From assembly GCF_900129275.1 (NCBI RefSeq), contig NZ_FQUX01000001.1, forward strand, positions 1 through 64,000: a DNA stretch of 64,000 nucleotides, in the 5' to 3' direction. Origin of the DNA: Arenibacter palladensis. Lineage in GTDB: Bacteria > Bacteroidota > Bacteroidia > Flavobacteriales > Flavobacteriaceae. A model generated the notes under the pieces. It saw only the letters and a program-made list of their open reading frames with translations. It did no database searches and was not told the DNA's origin. Numbering within the stretch: position 1 is the first letter of the stretch; each line of letters starts with the position of its first letter. Position numbers and translations under genes: made by a program. Positions 55,737 through 64,000 of this stretch are shown here, in pieces.

Positions 55737-57587
55737 ATGAAAAATTTAATTAAAAGTACGAGGACATTTTTAGCTCTAACACTTTTATCAAGTGTAACGA
55801 TTGGTCTAAATTCTTGTAATGATGATATACTTGAATTAACGCCATTGGACCGTATCAGTGAAACCGCTGTTTTTACAGACGAAGTGTTTCTGACAAATTA
55901 TGTTAATGGCAATTACAGAGGTATTCGCCAACACTTTAACCCGGACGCCGGAGGCTACGAAGGCCTAACAGATATTGCTACCTTTCAAGATCAGACCATA
56001 CAATACAGTTCTTCAGCTGTATCTTATAGGGAAGGCAATCTTACTCCCGATGTGGTCGAGAACTTGACCAGGGTCATAGATAACAATGGCAATTCGCATT
56101 TATGGAAAAACTCTTATGAATATATAAGAAGAATAAATGTATTCTTTGAAAACACAGAAGGTAGTACAGAGTTGAACGAGGACAGGTTAAGAGTTTTAAC
56201 AGGAGAGTCTGCGTTTCAAAGGGCGTATATATATTTTGAACTATTACGTCACTTTGGTGGCGTACCTTTGTTGACCACATCAGTGGCTTTGGAGGAATCT
56301 GAGTCTACCCCTGTTACAAGAGCCACGTATGCTGAAGTTGCGCAATTTGTATTGGACGAATTGGACAGAAGTGCCCAACTTTTGGCAGGAGAAGATATGC
56401 AAACCGGAAGGGCTAGCCAAGGTGCTGCCTTGGCTTTAAAAGCAAGATTATTAATGTATATGGCCAGCCCTTTGAACAATCCCTCCAACGACATATCAAA
56501 GTGGCAGGCAGCGGAAGCAGCTCATGAAGCAGTTTTCGCTTTGGGCTATAGTTTGCATCCCGACCATGAAGCAATTCAAAGAAAACCTATAAAGACGGAT
56601 GAAGTGATTTTTGGGCGCGAGTATACCATACAAAATGGAACTGAATCTGTTGCCTTCGGTATTGCTTGGGGCTATAATTACGATTTTTGGCCAGCCGGTT
56701 TTGATGCCCAACAAAAACAAGTTCCTACACAACGCTTTGTTAATATGCACCAAATGACGAATGGAGAATATCCTTATTTGGATGAAAACTTTACTTTAAA
56801 CCCGGCTTCCGGTCATGATCCCCAGAATCCGTTTGTAAACAGGGACCCAAGGTTTTATTTTAACATCCTATATCCTGATGCTCCGGTAAACCTAGTAGAT
56901 GGTGGTAGAAGTACCCAAAGGACCTATGAGTATTGGGAAGATGCAAATCCCAACATTCCAAATGAGAACCCTACTGAGGTCGACCCCATAAATGGCCAGG
57001 TACTATATGACTTTGGTCGCGACTCAAGATCATATTGGGTAGAAGGACGTACACCATTTCATTGGAATGTTCAAACAGGTTATATTTTTAATAAATTGTT
57101 GGATTTTAATGGTCCTAGAGCTGACACTCAATATGAATACAATAATGTTAGCACGTTTATAAGGTTAGCCGAAATGTATCTTAATTATGCAGAAATACAA
57201 ATAGCCTTGGGCAATGAAGACGAGGCCAGAACTTATATTAATATGGTAAGGTCAAGACCATCGGTCAACATGCCTCCAATTACTGCAACTGGAGCAGAAT
57301 TGATAAAGGTTTATAGAAATGAAAGAGCTGTTGAGCTTGCTTTGGAAGACCATAGATTCTGGGATTTATTGCGATGGAAAGCAGGTCCCGGAAACATTGA
57401 TATCAATCCAGTTAATGGTTTAAAATCGGTTACTAAAGACTGGTCGGACGGAGGAAAACTTAGCTTTGAATATGGCCCTATTGTTGAACAAAGGGAGCCG
57501 TGGCCAGGTGATTATTACTATTTATTGCCCATCCCTAGGGATGAAATTAATAGAACTGGAATTGAGCAAAACCCAGGTTACCAATAG
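55737..57587 (+). CDS. SusD/RagB-family nutrient-binding outer-membrane lipoprotein
   Basis: The 616-residue lipoprotein has the lipobox GLNSC (Cys27) and the early LELTPLDRISETAVFTDEVFLTNYVNGNYRGI segment of SusD proteins. The SusD domains include GESAFQRAYIYFELLRHFGGVPL, FIRLAEMYLNYAEIQIALG and NERAVELALEDHRFWDLLRWKAG. At 616 residues it is longer than the other two SusD proteins here (490 and 527), suggesting extra surface loops for a larger or branched glycan. It pairs with the SusC 9 bp upstream. Confidence 0.95.
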   Translation: MKNLIKSTRTFLALTLLSSVTIGLNSCNDDILELTPLDRISETAVFTDEVFLTNYVNGNYRGIRQHFNPDAGGYEGLTDIATFQDQTIQYSSSAVSYREGNLTPDVVENLTRVIDNNGNSHLWKNSYEYIRRINVFFENTEGSTELNEDRLRVLTGESAFQRAYIYFELLRHFGGVPLLTTSVALEESESTPVTRATYAEVAQFVLDELDRSAQLLAGEDMQTGRASQGAALALKARLLMYMASPLNNPSNDISKWQAAEAAHEAVFALGYSLHPDHEAIQRKPIKTDEVIFGREYTIQNGTESVAFGIAWGYNYDFWPAGFDAQQKQVPTQRFVNMHQMTNGEYPYLDENFTLNPASGHDPQNPFVNRDPRFYFNILYPDAPVNLVDGGRSTQRTYEYWEDANPNIPNENPTEVDPINGQVLYDFGRDSRSYWVEGRTPFHWNVQTGYIFNKLLDFNGPRADTQYEYNNVSTFIRLAEMYLNYAEIQIALGNEDEARTYINMVRSRPSVNMPPITATGAELIKVYRNERAVELALEDHRFWDLLRWKAGPGNIDINPVNGLKSVTKDWSDGGKLSFEYGPIVEQREPWPGDYYYLLPIPRDEINRTGIEQNPGYQ

Positions 57588-57612
57588 GCCATTATTAATT
57601 GTGGTTTATATA

Positions 57613-57646
57613 TTAAAGCGCCGATATTTATATATCGGTGCTTTAA
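57613..57646 (+). terminator. Strong hairpin after susD, probable partial terminator
   Basis: A 14-bp stem (57613-57626 with 57633-57646, one G-U pair) closes a 6-nt loop, 25 bp after the susD stop and 38 bp before the next start. The T-run lies inside the stem and is followed by A residues, so it is more likely a message-stabilising or attenuating hairpin than a full stop. Confidence 0.5.
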
Positions 57647-57683
57647 AAATTAAGATTACTTAAAGGTGAAAATTACTATAATA

Positions 57684-60600
57684 ATGGATAAATCTTTGAA
57701 ACTAATTTGGTGTAAATACATATATGTTTGTGTGTTTTTGCCATTCTTTTTTTTCAATATTTCTTGTTCGGAATTTAAAAACCGGCCTGATAAGAAATTA
57801 TTTGAGAAAATAAGCGCTGCGGATTCCGGAATACATTTCGCCAACCTACTTCAAGAGAATGATTCCATAAATTATTTTGAGTATATGTATATCTATATGG
57901 GTGGAGGCGTTGCCATTGGTGATCTCAACAACGATGGCTTACCGGATATTTATTTTACAGGGAACATGACTGAGAATAAGCTCTATTTGAATAAAGGAGA
58001 TTTAAGATTTGAAGATATTACACAACAAGCAAATGTTGGAGGAGATGATCGATGGGTTACCGGAGTAACTATGGGTGATGCCAATGAAGATGGTTGGCTG
58101 GATATATACGTTAGCGTGTCCGGAAAATGGACTACAACTAAAAATTTACTTTTTATTAATGATGCAAAACATGGTGAAATACCAACCTTTACAGAAGCCG
58201 CAGAAGAATATGGAGTAGCAGATACAGGAAATAGTACTCAAGCCGTGTTTTTTGATTATGATTTGGATGGCGATCAAGACTTATATGTCGTTAATTACCC
58301 TCTTGTCAGTTCAAGAACTAGTATAAGCACTTTTTTAAATTTTCGCTATAATGCACCTTATGACAAGAGCGATCGCTTATATAGAAATGATGGTAATAAT
58401 AAATTTACCGATGTAACACAACAATTAGGCTTAAACAAATATGGGTTGTCTTTAGGCGTTTCTGTTGGGGACTATAACCAAGATGGCTGGCCAGATATCT
58501 ATGTTTCAAATGATTTCAGTACCCCAGATTATTTTTTGATCAATAATAAAGATGGCACCTTTACAGACCAAAACCTAAATTTGACCAACCATACCTCTTA
58601 TTTCGGAATGGGCACTGACGTAGCGGACTTTAACAATGACGGATTATTAGATTTATACCAAGTGGATATGATGCCCAAAAGCCACCGAAGAGCAAAGGAA
58701 AATATGGATAGCATGGATCCCGAAAGATTCTATAAAATGGTGGATCATGAAATGCATTACCAATACTCCATAAACACTTTGCAAATGAACATAGGAAATG
58801 ATACACTTGGCCTCCCTCATTTTGGAGATATCGCCAAATTAGCTGGCGTTTCTTCTACCGATTGGAGTTGGGCCTCGATATTTGCAGATTTTGATAATGA
58901 TGGTTTAAAGGATATTTATGTGACCAATGGAGTACGAAGGGATATAAACAATAGTGATTATTTCAGAAGTGATGCACTTCAAAATCTTAAAAATAAAAAC
59001 CCATTAGATCTTACCTTAAAAATACCATCTGAAAAAATAGATAATTTTGCCTTTAAAAATAATGGCGATTTAACTTTTGTGAATGTTTCGAAAGAATGGG
59101 GCGTAAACTATAATGGATTTTCAAATGGCGTTGCTTATGCTGATCTGGACAATGATGGAGATTTGGATTTGGTGTTGAATAATTTGGATGACGCAAGTGT
59201 AGTTTATGAAAATAAAACATCTGATAATAAGACAAATAATTATTTAAGAATAAAATTTGAAGGACCTAAAACCAATGCGTTTGGATTAGGTTGCAAAATA
59301 TGGCTTGAGGATAATGGCAAAACTCAATTTCAAGAAATGACCTTGTCCAGAGGTTTCCAATCTTCCGTAGAACCTATAGCGCATTTTGGTGTTGGTACAA
59401 AAGAAAATATTAAAAAAGTAAAAGTGTTGTGGCAAGACGGCAAAGAAGAAATATTAAATGATATCAGTGCAAATCAACTCTTAACGGTTAACTATATAAA
59501 TGCTTCAAACCCTAAGTCAAGCACAGAACCAAATAAGGAAATATCCTATTTTGAAGATATAACCAAAAAAGTAGGGCTGCAATACAAACATGAGGAAAAC
59601 AATTTTGACGATTTTAGTTTTCAGGTGCTATTACCGCATAAAATATCAGAATATGGTCCAGCTCTAGCTGTAGGGGATATTGATAATGACGGCCTGGATG
59701 ATCTTTATGTAGGAGGAGCCAATAGGTCTACCAGTGCAATGTTTCGGCAAAGTAAAAATGGAACTTTTTCGAAAATAATGACCGACCTATGGGAGCAGGA
59801 CAAGGGTCAAGAAGATGTCAGCGCAATTTTTTTTGATGCCAACGGGGACGGTTTTTTAGACCTATATGTAGTATGCGGCGGCAATGAATACAGGGAAGGA
59901 CACGAGTACTACCAAGATAGGTTTTACCTCAATAAAGGATACGGAAAATTTGAAAAACAATCTTCGGCCTTACCTAATATGACAACAAGTGGTTCCACTG
60001 TAATTACTGCAGATTACGACAATGATGGCGATTTGGACCTGTTTGTAGGTGGAAGGATTACCCCAAGAAACTATCCCACTGCTCCAAAAAGTTATATTCT
60101 TAGGAATGATAGCAATAAAGAGGGAGTCAAATTTGTGGATGTTACCGAGGAAGTAGCTCCAGCACTTCTAAATTTAGGAATGGTGACCAAGGCAGAATGG
60201 ATAGACATTGATGGGGATGACAAAAAAGACTTAGTACTTATAGGTGAATGGATGGGCATAACATATCTTAAAAATATAAATGGAAAGTTTGTAAACAAAA
60301 GTGATTCGGCCGGGTTTGCGAATACCACTGGTTGGTGGTTTGGAATGACTAGCTGTGATTTTGACAAGGACGGAGATATTGATTTTATTATGGGCAATTT
60401 AGGTGAAAATTACAAATACCAAGCCCATGAAGATGAACCTTTTAGCCTCTACACCTATGATTATGACAACAATGGAAAAAATGATATTGTACTAAGCAAA
60501 ATAGAAAAAGGCACCCAGATACCTGTACGTGGCAGAGAATGCTCCTCACAACAGATTCCTGCAATCAAAACCAAATTCAAAGATTACCATTCCTTTGCTA

Positions 60601-61037
60601 CTGCTAGTCTTGAAGAGATATATTCAACTGAACATTTGCAAAAATCCACACACTACGAAATAAAGAGTTTTGCCCATAGTTACGTTGAAAATATTGGAAA
60701 TGGGAAATTTAAGTTTCACCCATTAGATAATTTGGCACAAATTGCCCCAATAAACTCTATGGCAACCCATGATATTAATAAAGATGGTAATCTAGACGTC
60801 ATTTATGCCGGAAACCTATATGGATCGGAGGTTGAAACCCCAAGAGGGGATGCTGGCTACGGGGGACTTTTATTAGGAGACGGAAATGGCGGACTAACAA
60901 GCACCATGCCCTATGAAACTGGCTTAATGATTAAGGGAGAAGTCAAATCAGTCAAAAAATTACGCTTGGCCAACGGAAGTACTGGCATTCTATTTGCAAA
61001 GAACAATGATTATCTACAATTACTGAAAATATTGTAA
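57684..61037 (+). CDS. FG-GAP/VCBS-repeat lipoprotein with ASPIC/UnbV domain (CRTAC1-like)
   Basis: From ATG 57684 the protein has 1117 residues (a GTG at 57666 would add six). A lipobox NISC (Cys28) shows it is a lipoprotein. It is built of many calcium-binding-like propeller repeats with the core DxNxDGxxD (GDLNNDGLPDIY, GDANEDGWLDIY, DFDNDGLKDIY, DYDNDGDLDLF and others). An ASPIC/UnbV domain follows the first propeller (GLGCKIWLED, GFQSSVEPIAHFGVG, VKVLWQDGKEE). Proteins of this build often sit behind SusCD genes in marine Bacteroidota, where they are taken to help glycan capture at the surface; the biochemical role is unknown. It follows susD by 96 bp with a hairpin between. Confidence 0.9.
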   Translation: MDKSLKLIWCKYIYVCVFLPFFFFNISCSEFKNRPDKKLFEKISAADSGIHFANLLQENDSINYFEYMYIYMGGGVAIGDLNNDGLPDIYFTGNMTENKLYLNKGDLRFEDITQQANVGGDDRWVTGVTMGDANEDGWLDIYVSVSGKWTTTKNLLFINDAKHGEIPTFTEAAEEYGVADTGNSTQAVFFDYDLDGDQDLYVVNYPLVSSRTSISTFLNFRYNAPYDKSDRLYRNDGNNKFTDVTQQLGLNKYGLSLGVSVGDYNQDGWPDIYVSNDFSTPDYFLINNKDGTFTDQNLNLTNHTSYFGMGTDVADFNNDGLLDLYQVDMMPKSHRRAKENMDSMDPERFYKMVDHEMHYQYSINTLQMNIGNDTLGLPHFGDIAKLAGVSSTDWSWASIFADFDNDGLKDIYVTNGVRRDINNSDYFRSDALQNLKNKNPLDLTLKIPSEKIDNFAFKNNGDLTFVNVSKEWGVNYNGFSNGVAYADLDNDGDLDLVLNNLDDASVVYENKTSDNKTNNYLRIKFEGPKTNAFGLGCKIWLEDNGKTQFQEMTLSRGFQSSVEPIAHFGVGTKENIKKVKVLWQDGKEEILNDISANQLLTVNYINASNPKSSTEPNKEISYFEDITKKVGLQYKHEENNFDDFSFQVLLPHKISEYGPALAVGDIDNDGLDDLYVGGANRSTSAMFRQSKNGTFSKIMTDLWEQDKGQEDVSAIFFDANGDGFLDLYVVCGGNEYREGHEYYQDRFYLNKGYGKFEKQSSALPNMTTSGSTVITADYDNDGDLDLFVGGRITPRNYPTAPKSYILRNDSNKEGVKFVDVTEEVAPALLNLGMVTKAEWIDIDGDDKKDLVLIGEWMGITYLKNINGKFVNKSDSAGFANTTGWWFGMTSCDFDKDGDIDFIMGNLGENYKYQAHEDEPFSLYTYDYDNNGKNDIVLSKIEKGTQIPVRGRECSSQQIPAIKTKFKDYHSFATASLEEIYSTEHLQKSTHYEIKSFAHSYVENIGNGKFKFHPLDNLAQIAPINSMATHDINKDGNLDVIYAGNLYGSEVETPRGDAGYGGLLLGDGNGGLTSTMPYETGLMIKGEVKSVKKLRLANGSTGILFAKNNDYLQLLKIL

Positions 61038-61150
61038 TTCCTGATCCATTAAAGCGATTTTGATCAATCACATTATTGCCTGTGGTTAATAAATGGAATT
61101 GAAGGCATCACTAATTTTCATACTATTAGTGATTTGAGTTAGTTAGGAAG

Positions 61151-61190
61151 AGTCCGTCTAGAAGCAATTTTAAGGCGGACTTCTTTTTTA
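61151..61190 (+). terminator. Rho-independent terminator after the CRTAC1-like gene
   Basis: AGTCCGTC (61151-61158) pairs with GGCGGACT (61174-61181) in an 8-bp stem with one G-U pair, followed by TCTTTTTTA. It lies 114 bp after the stop of the propeller lipoprotein gene and ends the third SusCD unit. Confidence 0.75.
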
Positions 61191-61235
61191 TTGCCACCTT
61201 GTAGCGGTAAATAAAAGTAAGCCAACCAAAGGCTT

Positions 61236-62378
61236 TTATTCCAAAATCATTTCCATGGGTACCCAAATGAATTTTGGACGATAGTAGTCCGTGTTTACTT
61301 TATTTATTTTTGAAACGTCAAAACTATTTACGCAATAGGACACCAATAATTTATTGTCAGTTATGTACTGTGGGTGTGCCATGGCATTGTACGTGAATAC
61401 CTCATCCTTTACGTTATCTTGTTCCGTAGTATGGTAAAGTAATCTCTCATTGCGCCAAGGGCCAGTCGGCGTATTAGATGTATAGGAATAAATATTCCCA
61501 TTGCCCAATTCCCTCGCTTGTAGAATCAAAATAAAAAGATTCCCATACTTAAACACTGAAAATTGTTCTGGAATCGGTTGCCCGATACCTTTTAAAGGTC
61601 TGCTAGGAATTGGATCGGCAGTCCAGCCTTTCCCATCGAAAAATTCAAAAGAATCTAGTAAATCGGTATTACTGTTAAGTTTCCCCCTTGCTACATGGAG
61701 GGCGGTCGAGTCCTTGTAACTCCATGCGCCATAGATATAAGTATAATTCCCCATGTTAATTACCGAATGTCCATAATGTACATGATTTTGAATTGAATAC
61801 GGAAAATCCTGTTGCGAAATAACCTTAAAAGTCTTAGCGTCCATGGTTATATAGTCCGTTCCAAAAAATTTAAAACCCCAAGCCCCATCACCATGTAAAA
61901 AACGAGACATGAAAACATGTAACTTCCCATTACTTTGAAAACCGTGACCAGGCCAATAATATTCATCCTTATGGCCATTAATCGGATTAAGAAAGGAGTC
62001 AGGATTGTTTATAGTCCCTTGATAAAATGCATTATGGGCCCCTTCCCTCCTATTCAAAGTAATAAAAGTATTATTGATCATGGGGCTATTGACATCCCTT
62101 TTCTTATTTCGGACAGGTGTCAAAAAAGAATCACCCATCATAAATATAGACATGTTATCATTTAAAGGAAAGGAAATTACCCCATCCGCACCAGTTACCC
62201 CAAGGCTATCAACAATTACCAAATCGTCAAAATATGGTGCCTTGGTTACTTCGCGAAGCTTATCGCGATTTTCAGTATTTAAAGGATTCACTTTTTTTCT
62301 AGTTGCGCAGGAAACCACAAAAAAAGCAAGAATAAATACAAATCCCTTTAAAATGACATTAACCCTTGATCTATCCAT
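61236..62378 (-). CDS. Five-bladed beta-propeller lipoprotein, DUF4185/DUF5005-like
   Basis: The 380-residue protein has a lipobox VVSC (Cys24). The mature part begins with a polar linker and then VTGADGVISFPLNDNMSIFMMGDSFL (about 62-88), which matches the opening blade of DUF4185/DUF5005 proteins (GxDGxxSxPLxDGxxxWxFGDT). Later parts contain YYWPGHGFQSNGKLHVFMSRF, IYGAWSYKD and YTSNTPTGPWRNERLLYHT, as in GH43-like propellers. Some DUF4185 proteins are known to be glycoside hydrolases (D-arabinanases), so an enzymatic role is possible; catalytic acids cannot be fixed by eye. It points the opposite way from its neighbours and shares an upstream region with the last GH92 gene. Confidence 0.72.
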   Translation of the reverse strand: MDRSRVNVILKGFVFILAFFVVSCATRKKVNPLNTENRDKLREVTKAPYFDDLVIVDSLGVTGADGVISFPLNDNMSIFMMGDSFLTPVRNKKRDVNSPMINNTFITLNRREGAHNAFYQGTINNPDSFLNPINGHKDEYYWPGHGFQSNGKLHVFMSRFLHGDGAWGFKFFGTDYITMDAKTFKVISQQDFPYSIQNHVHYGHSVINMGNYTYIYGAWSYKDSTALHVARGKLNSNTDLLDSFEFFDGKGWTADPIPSRPLKGIGQPIPEQFSVFKYGNLFILILQARELGNGNIYSYTSNTPTGPWRNERLLYHTTEQDNVKDEVFTYNAMAHPQYITDNKLLVSYCVNSFDVSKINKVNTDYYRPKFIWVPMEMILE

Positions 62379-62701
62379 CTCCCCAATTGTGCTTCAAAAT
62401 ATTCATTTAACCTGAATGTAAGTTAAAAATTATAGCTAAACACTTTATCCCCGCAAAACACAATGCCCCCTATGGAGCATTAAAAATAATATTGTCCTAA
62501 TTTCTGACATTGTCCGCAGATCTACAGCTAAATGTAACCAGCCATCACTAACCTTTACGAAATTTGATACTTGCTGAACAACTAAAAAATGCCTAAACAA
62601 ATCTTATGTAAATTATTCAATACTATTTACCGATTATTGCGATTTTAGAATTTAATCTACTAATAATACAAAAAATTCTAAACATTTAGATATATTTACA
62701 T

Positions 62702-62713
62702 ATGTTTAAACAT
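62702..62713. promoter_or_regulatory. Candidate GntR operator before the last GH92 gene
   Basis: ATGTTTAAACAT is the centre of a perfect 16-bp palindrome (62700-62715) and is identical to the site at 40354. It is 65 bp upstream of the GH92 start, inside the 400 bp divergent region shared with the propeller lipoprotein gene, which otherwise shows no gene. Confidence 0.5.
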
Positions 62714-62778
62714 ATTAACATGAACTTTTAGCAATAATCTTAAATAGAATTATTTTAACACCTATTTTTATTGAATCA

Positions 62779-64000
62779 ATGAAAAATTTAAAGATTTACC
62801 TCGTACTTTTCACAGTACTTTTTAACGCCCAGTTAATTTTTGCCAGACCGTTTAGCATTGCCTCCAAAGCAAAAGTATCTTCCTCTTCACAGTTGGATAA
62901 AAGGCATGCTCATGACAATATTAATGACGGTATTATCTCTATTGACGGTAAAGGCAACTGGATGGCTAAAGGAAATGACGCCTGGATAATGTTAAGCTGG
63001 GACAAACCACAATTAGTGGATAAAATAGTTATTTTTAATTCCCCCTCCGAAACCAACAGAATTCTATATGGAAAGTTAGAGTTTAGTGATGGTAGCACTA
63101 TAGATGTGGAATTACCAACCGACGGATCGGCAAAAGCCATTGAATTTGAAGAAAAAAACACAAGTTATGTCCGCTTTAATGCAAATAAAGGCTTAGGGAA
63201 AAATATAGGGCTTTCAGAAATTGAAGTGTATCCTTCCGCCAATCAATATAAGGAGCCCGTAGAATGGGTAGACCCATATATAGAAACCAATAGAGGCCGC
63301 TTTTTTCTATTTATTACCGGTCAACGTCCCTATGGGGTTGTAAGTGCTGCACCAATGACCATAAACTGGAATAACAGCGGAGGAGGTTACGCTCATAAAT
63401 CAAAAGAAATTCTAGGTTTTCCACAGATACATGCCTGGACATTATCTGGACTAAACTTAATGCCCACTTTGGCCAGTATCGATCCCCGTAAAGGCGAGGA
63501 TGAATGGAAGTCACCCTTTAAGCATGATGATGAAATTGTGCAACCGGGCTATCATCGTGTTCATTTACCCAAAAGCAATGTCTGGGTGGAACAAACCGCT
63601 ACCGACCGAGTAAGTTTTTACAAATTTCGTTGGACAAAAGATACAGAAGCACAACTATTACTATCCTTAGGCGGGCTTTTAGGTAACAGTAGAATGACCA
63701 ACCCCAAAATCAAAAGAACTGGTCATTCAGAATTTGAAGGCTCGGTTAGTTCGGTAGATAGGGCTTACAATGTAGGACCCAAGGACGTTAAGATCTATTT
63801 TGTGGTTCAAGTAGATAAAAAATGGACGTCTCTAGATGGTTGGGATGGTGAAAAAGTGCTGAAAAACATTTCCATGCTGGAAGGCGGAGATAGTGCCGGA
63901 ACCACCATGTTATACAATGCCAAAGCCGGGGATGAAGTAAAAATGAAGATTGCCATTTCGTACACAAGTATTGAGAATGCCCGTAACAATCTTAACACGG
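62779..64000 (+). CDS. GH92 exo-alpha-mannosidase with F5/8 type C-like domain, 5' part
   Basis: The first 407 residues are present; the gene runs off the window. A signal peptide (about 1-22, LIFARPF) precedes a discoidin-like domain (about 25-150: HDNINDGIISIDG, WIMLSWDKPQLVDKIVIFNS, IGLSEIEVYPSA) and the start of GH92 (WVDPYIETNRGRFFLFITGQRPYGVVSAAPMT; IHAWTLSGLNLMPTL; YTSIENARNN). The domain order and many residues match the GH92 at 48600, so they form a paralogous pair. The catalytic end of the protein is outside the window, so activity cannot be judged. Confidence 0.9.
   Translation, partial: MKNLKIYLVLFTVLFNAQLIFARPFSIASKAKVSSSSQLDKRHAHDNINDGIISIDGKGNWMAKGNDAWIMLSWDKPQLVDKIVIFNSPSETNRILYGKLEFSDGSTIDVELPTDGSAKAIEFEEKNTSYVRFNANKGLGKNIGLSEIEVYPSANQYKEPVEWVDPYIETNRGRFFLFITGQRPYGVVSAAPMTINWNNSGGGYAHKSKEILGFPQIHAWTLSGLNLMPTLASIDPRKGEDEWKSPFKHDDEIVQPGYHRVHLPKSNVWVEQTATDRVSFYKFRWTKDTEAQLLLSLGGLLGNSRMTNPKIKRTGHSEFEGSVSSVDRAYNVGPKDVKIYFVVQVDKKWTSLDGWDGEKVLKNISMLEGGDSAGTTMLYNAKAGDEVKMKIAISYTSIENARNNLNT

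Noticed and set aside
1-64000. CRISPR arrays, tRNA or rRNA genes, prophage or toxin-antitoxin genes
   Set aside because: No repeat-spacer pattern, no cloverleaf-like segment and no matching proteins were seen in the gaps or among the reading frames.

Overview
The window is about 36-37% GC and carries three SusC/SusD pairs, a hybrid two-component sensor, many lipoproteins and many exo-alpha-mannosidases. It comes from a member of the Bacteroidota, most likely a (marine) Flavobacteriaceae. The genus cannot be fixed from sequence reading alone. The whole stretch reads as a large alpha-mannan or mannose-rich glycan utilisation superlocus. It begins in a truncated IS3-type insertion sequence and ends inside a fifth GH92 gene.

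Layout. 1-336: right end of an IS3-family element. 681-10088 (+): a SusC/SusD pair followed by a hybrid two-component system regulator (HTCS), with no enzyme gene attached. 10364-32404 (-): a long left-pointing arm headed by a LacI-family regulator. In transcription order it holds a GH38-type mannosidase, SusC, SusD, a second GH38, a small cupin, an RraA-like aldolase, a sugar-porter MFS, a second cupin, a glucose-dehydrogenase-like SDR, a signal-less solute-binding-protein homologue, an enoyl-CoA hydratase fused in frame to a beta-propeller lactonase, a class III CoA transferase and mannonate dehydratase. Copies of a palindrome (CTAAATCGGTTTAG and close variants) sit before lacI, GH38, susC and the CoA-transferase gene, so this arm looks like one LacI regulon.

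33170-51365 (+): a right-pointing arm with a long mannose-6-phosphate isomerase-like protein, four GH92 genes, a frameshifted (alpha/alpha)6 glycosidase, a GntR/UTRA regulator, a ROK sugar kinase and a second sugar-porter MFS. A second candidate operator, ATGTnnnnACAT, occurs upstream of the isomerase, before the GH92 behind gntR, in the 1.2 kb gap at 51.4-52.5 kb and before the last GH92. 52554-61037 (+): a third SusC/SusD pair and a large FG-GAP/ASPIC (CRTAC1-like) lipoprotein. 61236-62378 (-): a beta-propeller lipoprotein resembling DUF4185/DUF5005 proteins. 62779-end (+): a partial GH92 with a discoidin-like domain.

How it may work (inference). SusCD pairs import mannosylated oligosaccharides, and GH92 and GH38 enzymes release mannose. 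The MFS porters carry mannose into the cytoplasm. Two routes could then compete. One is phosphorylative (ROK kinase plus isomerase, GntR side). The other is oxidative (SDR, lactonase, mannonate dehydratase, RraA-type aldolase, LacI side). The CoA transferase, enoyl-CoA hydratase and cytoplasmic binding-protein homologue lying inside the oxidative cluster have no obvious role in either route and are the most intriguing part of the window. Two homopolymer-associated frame events (13767-13773 and 38920-38927) need read-level checking.
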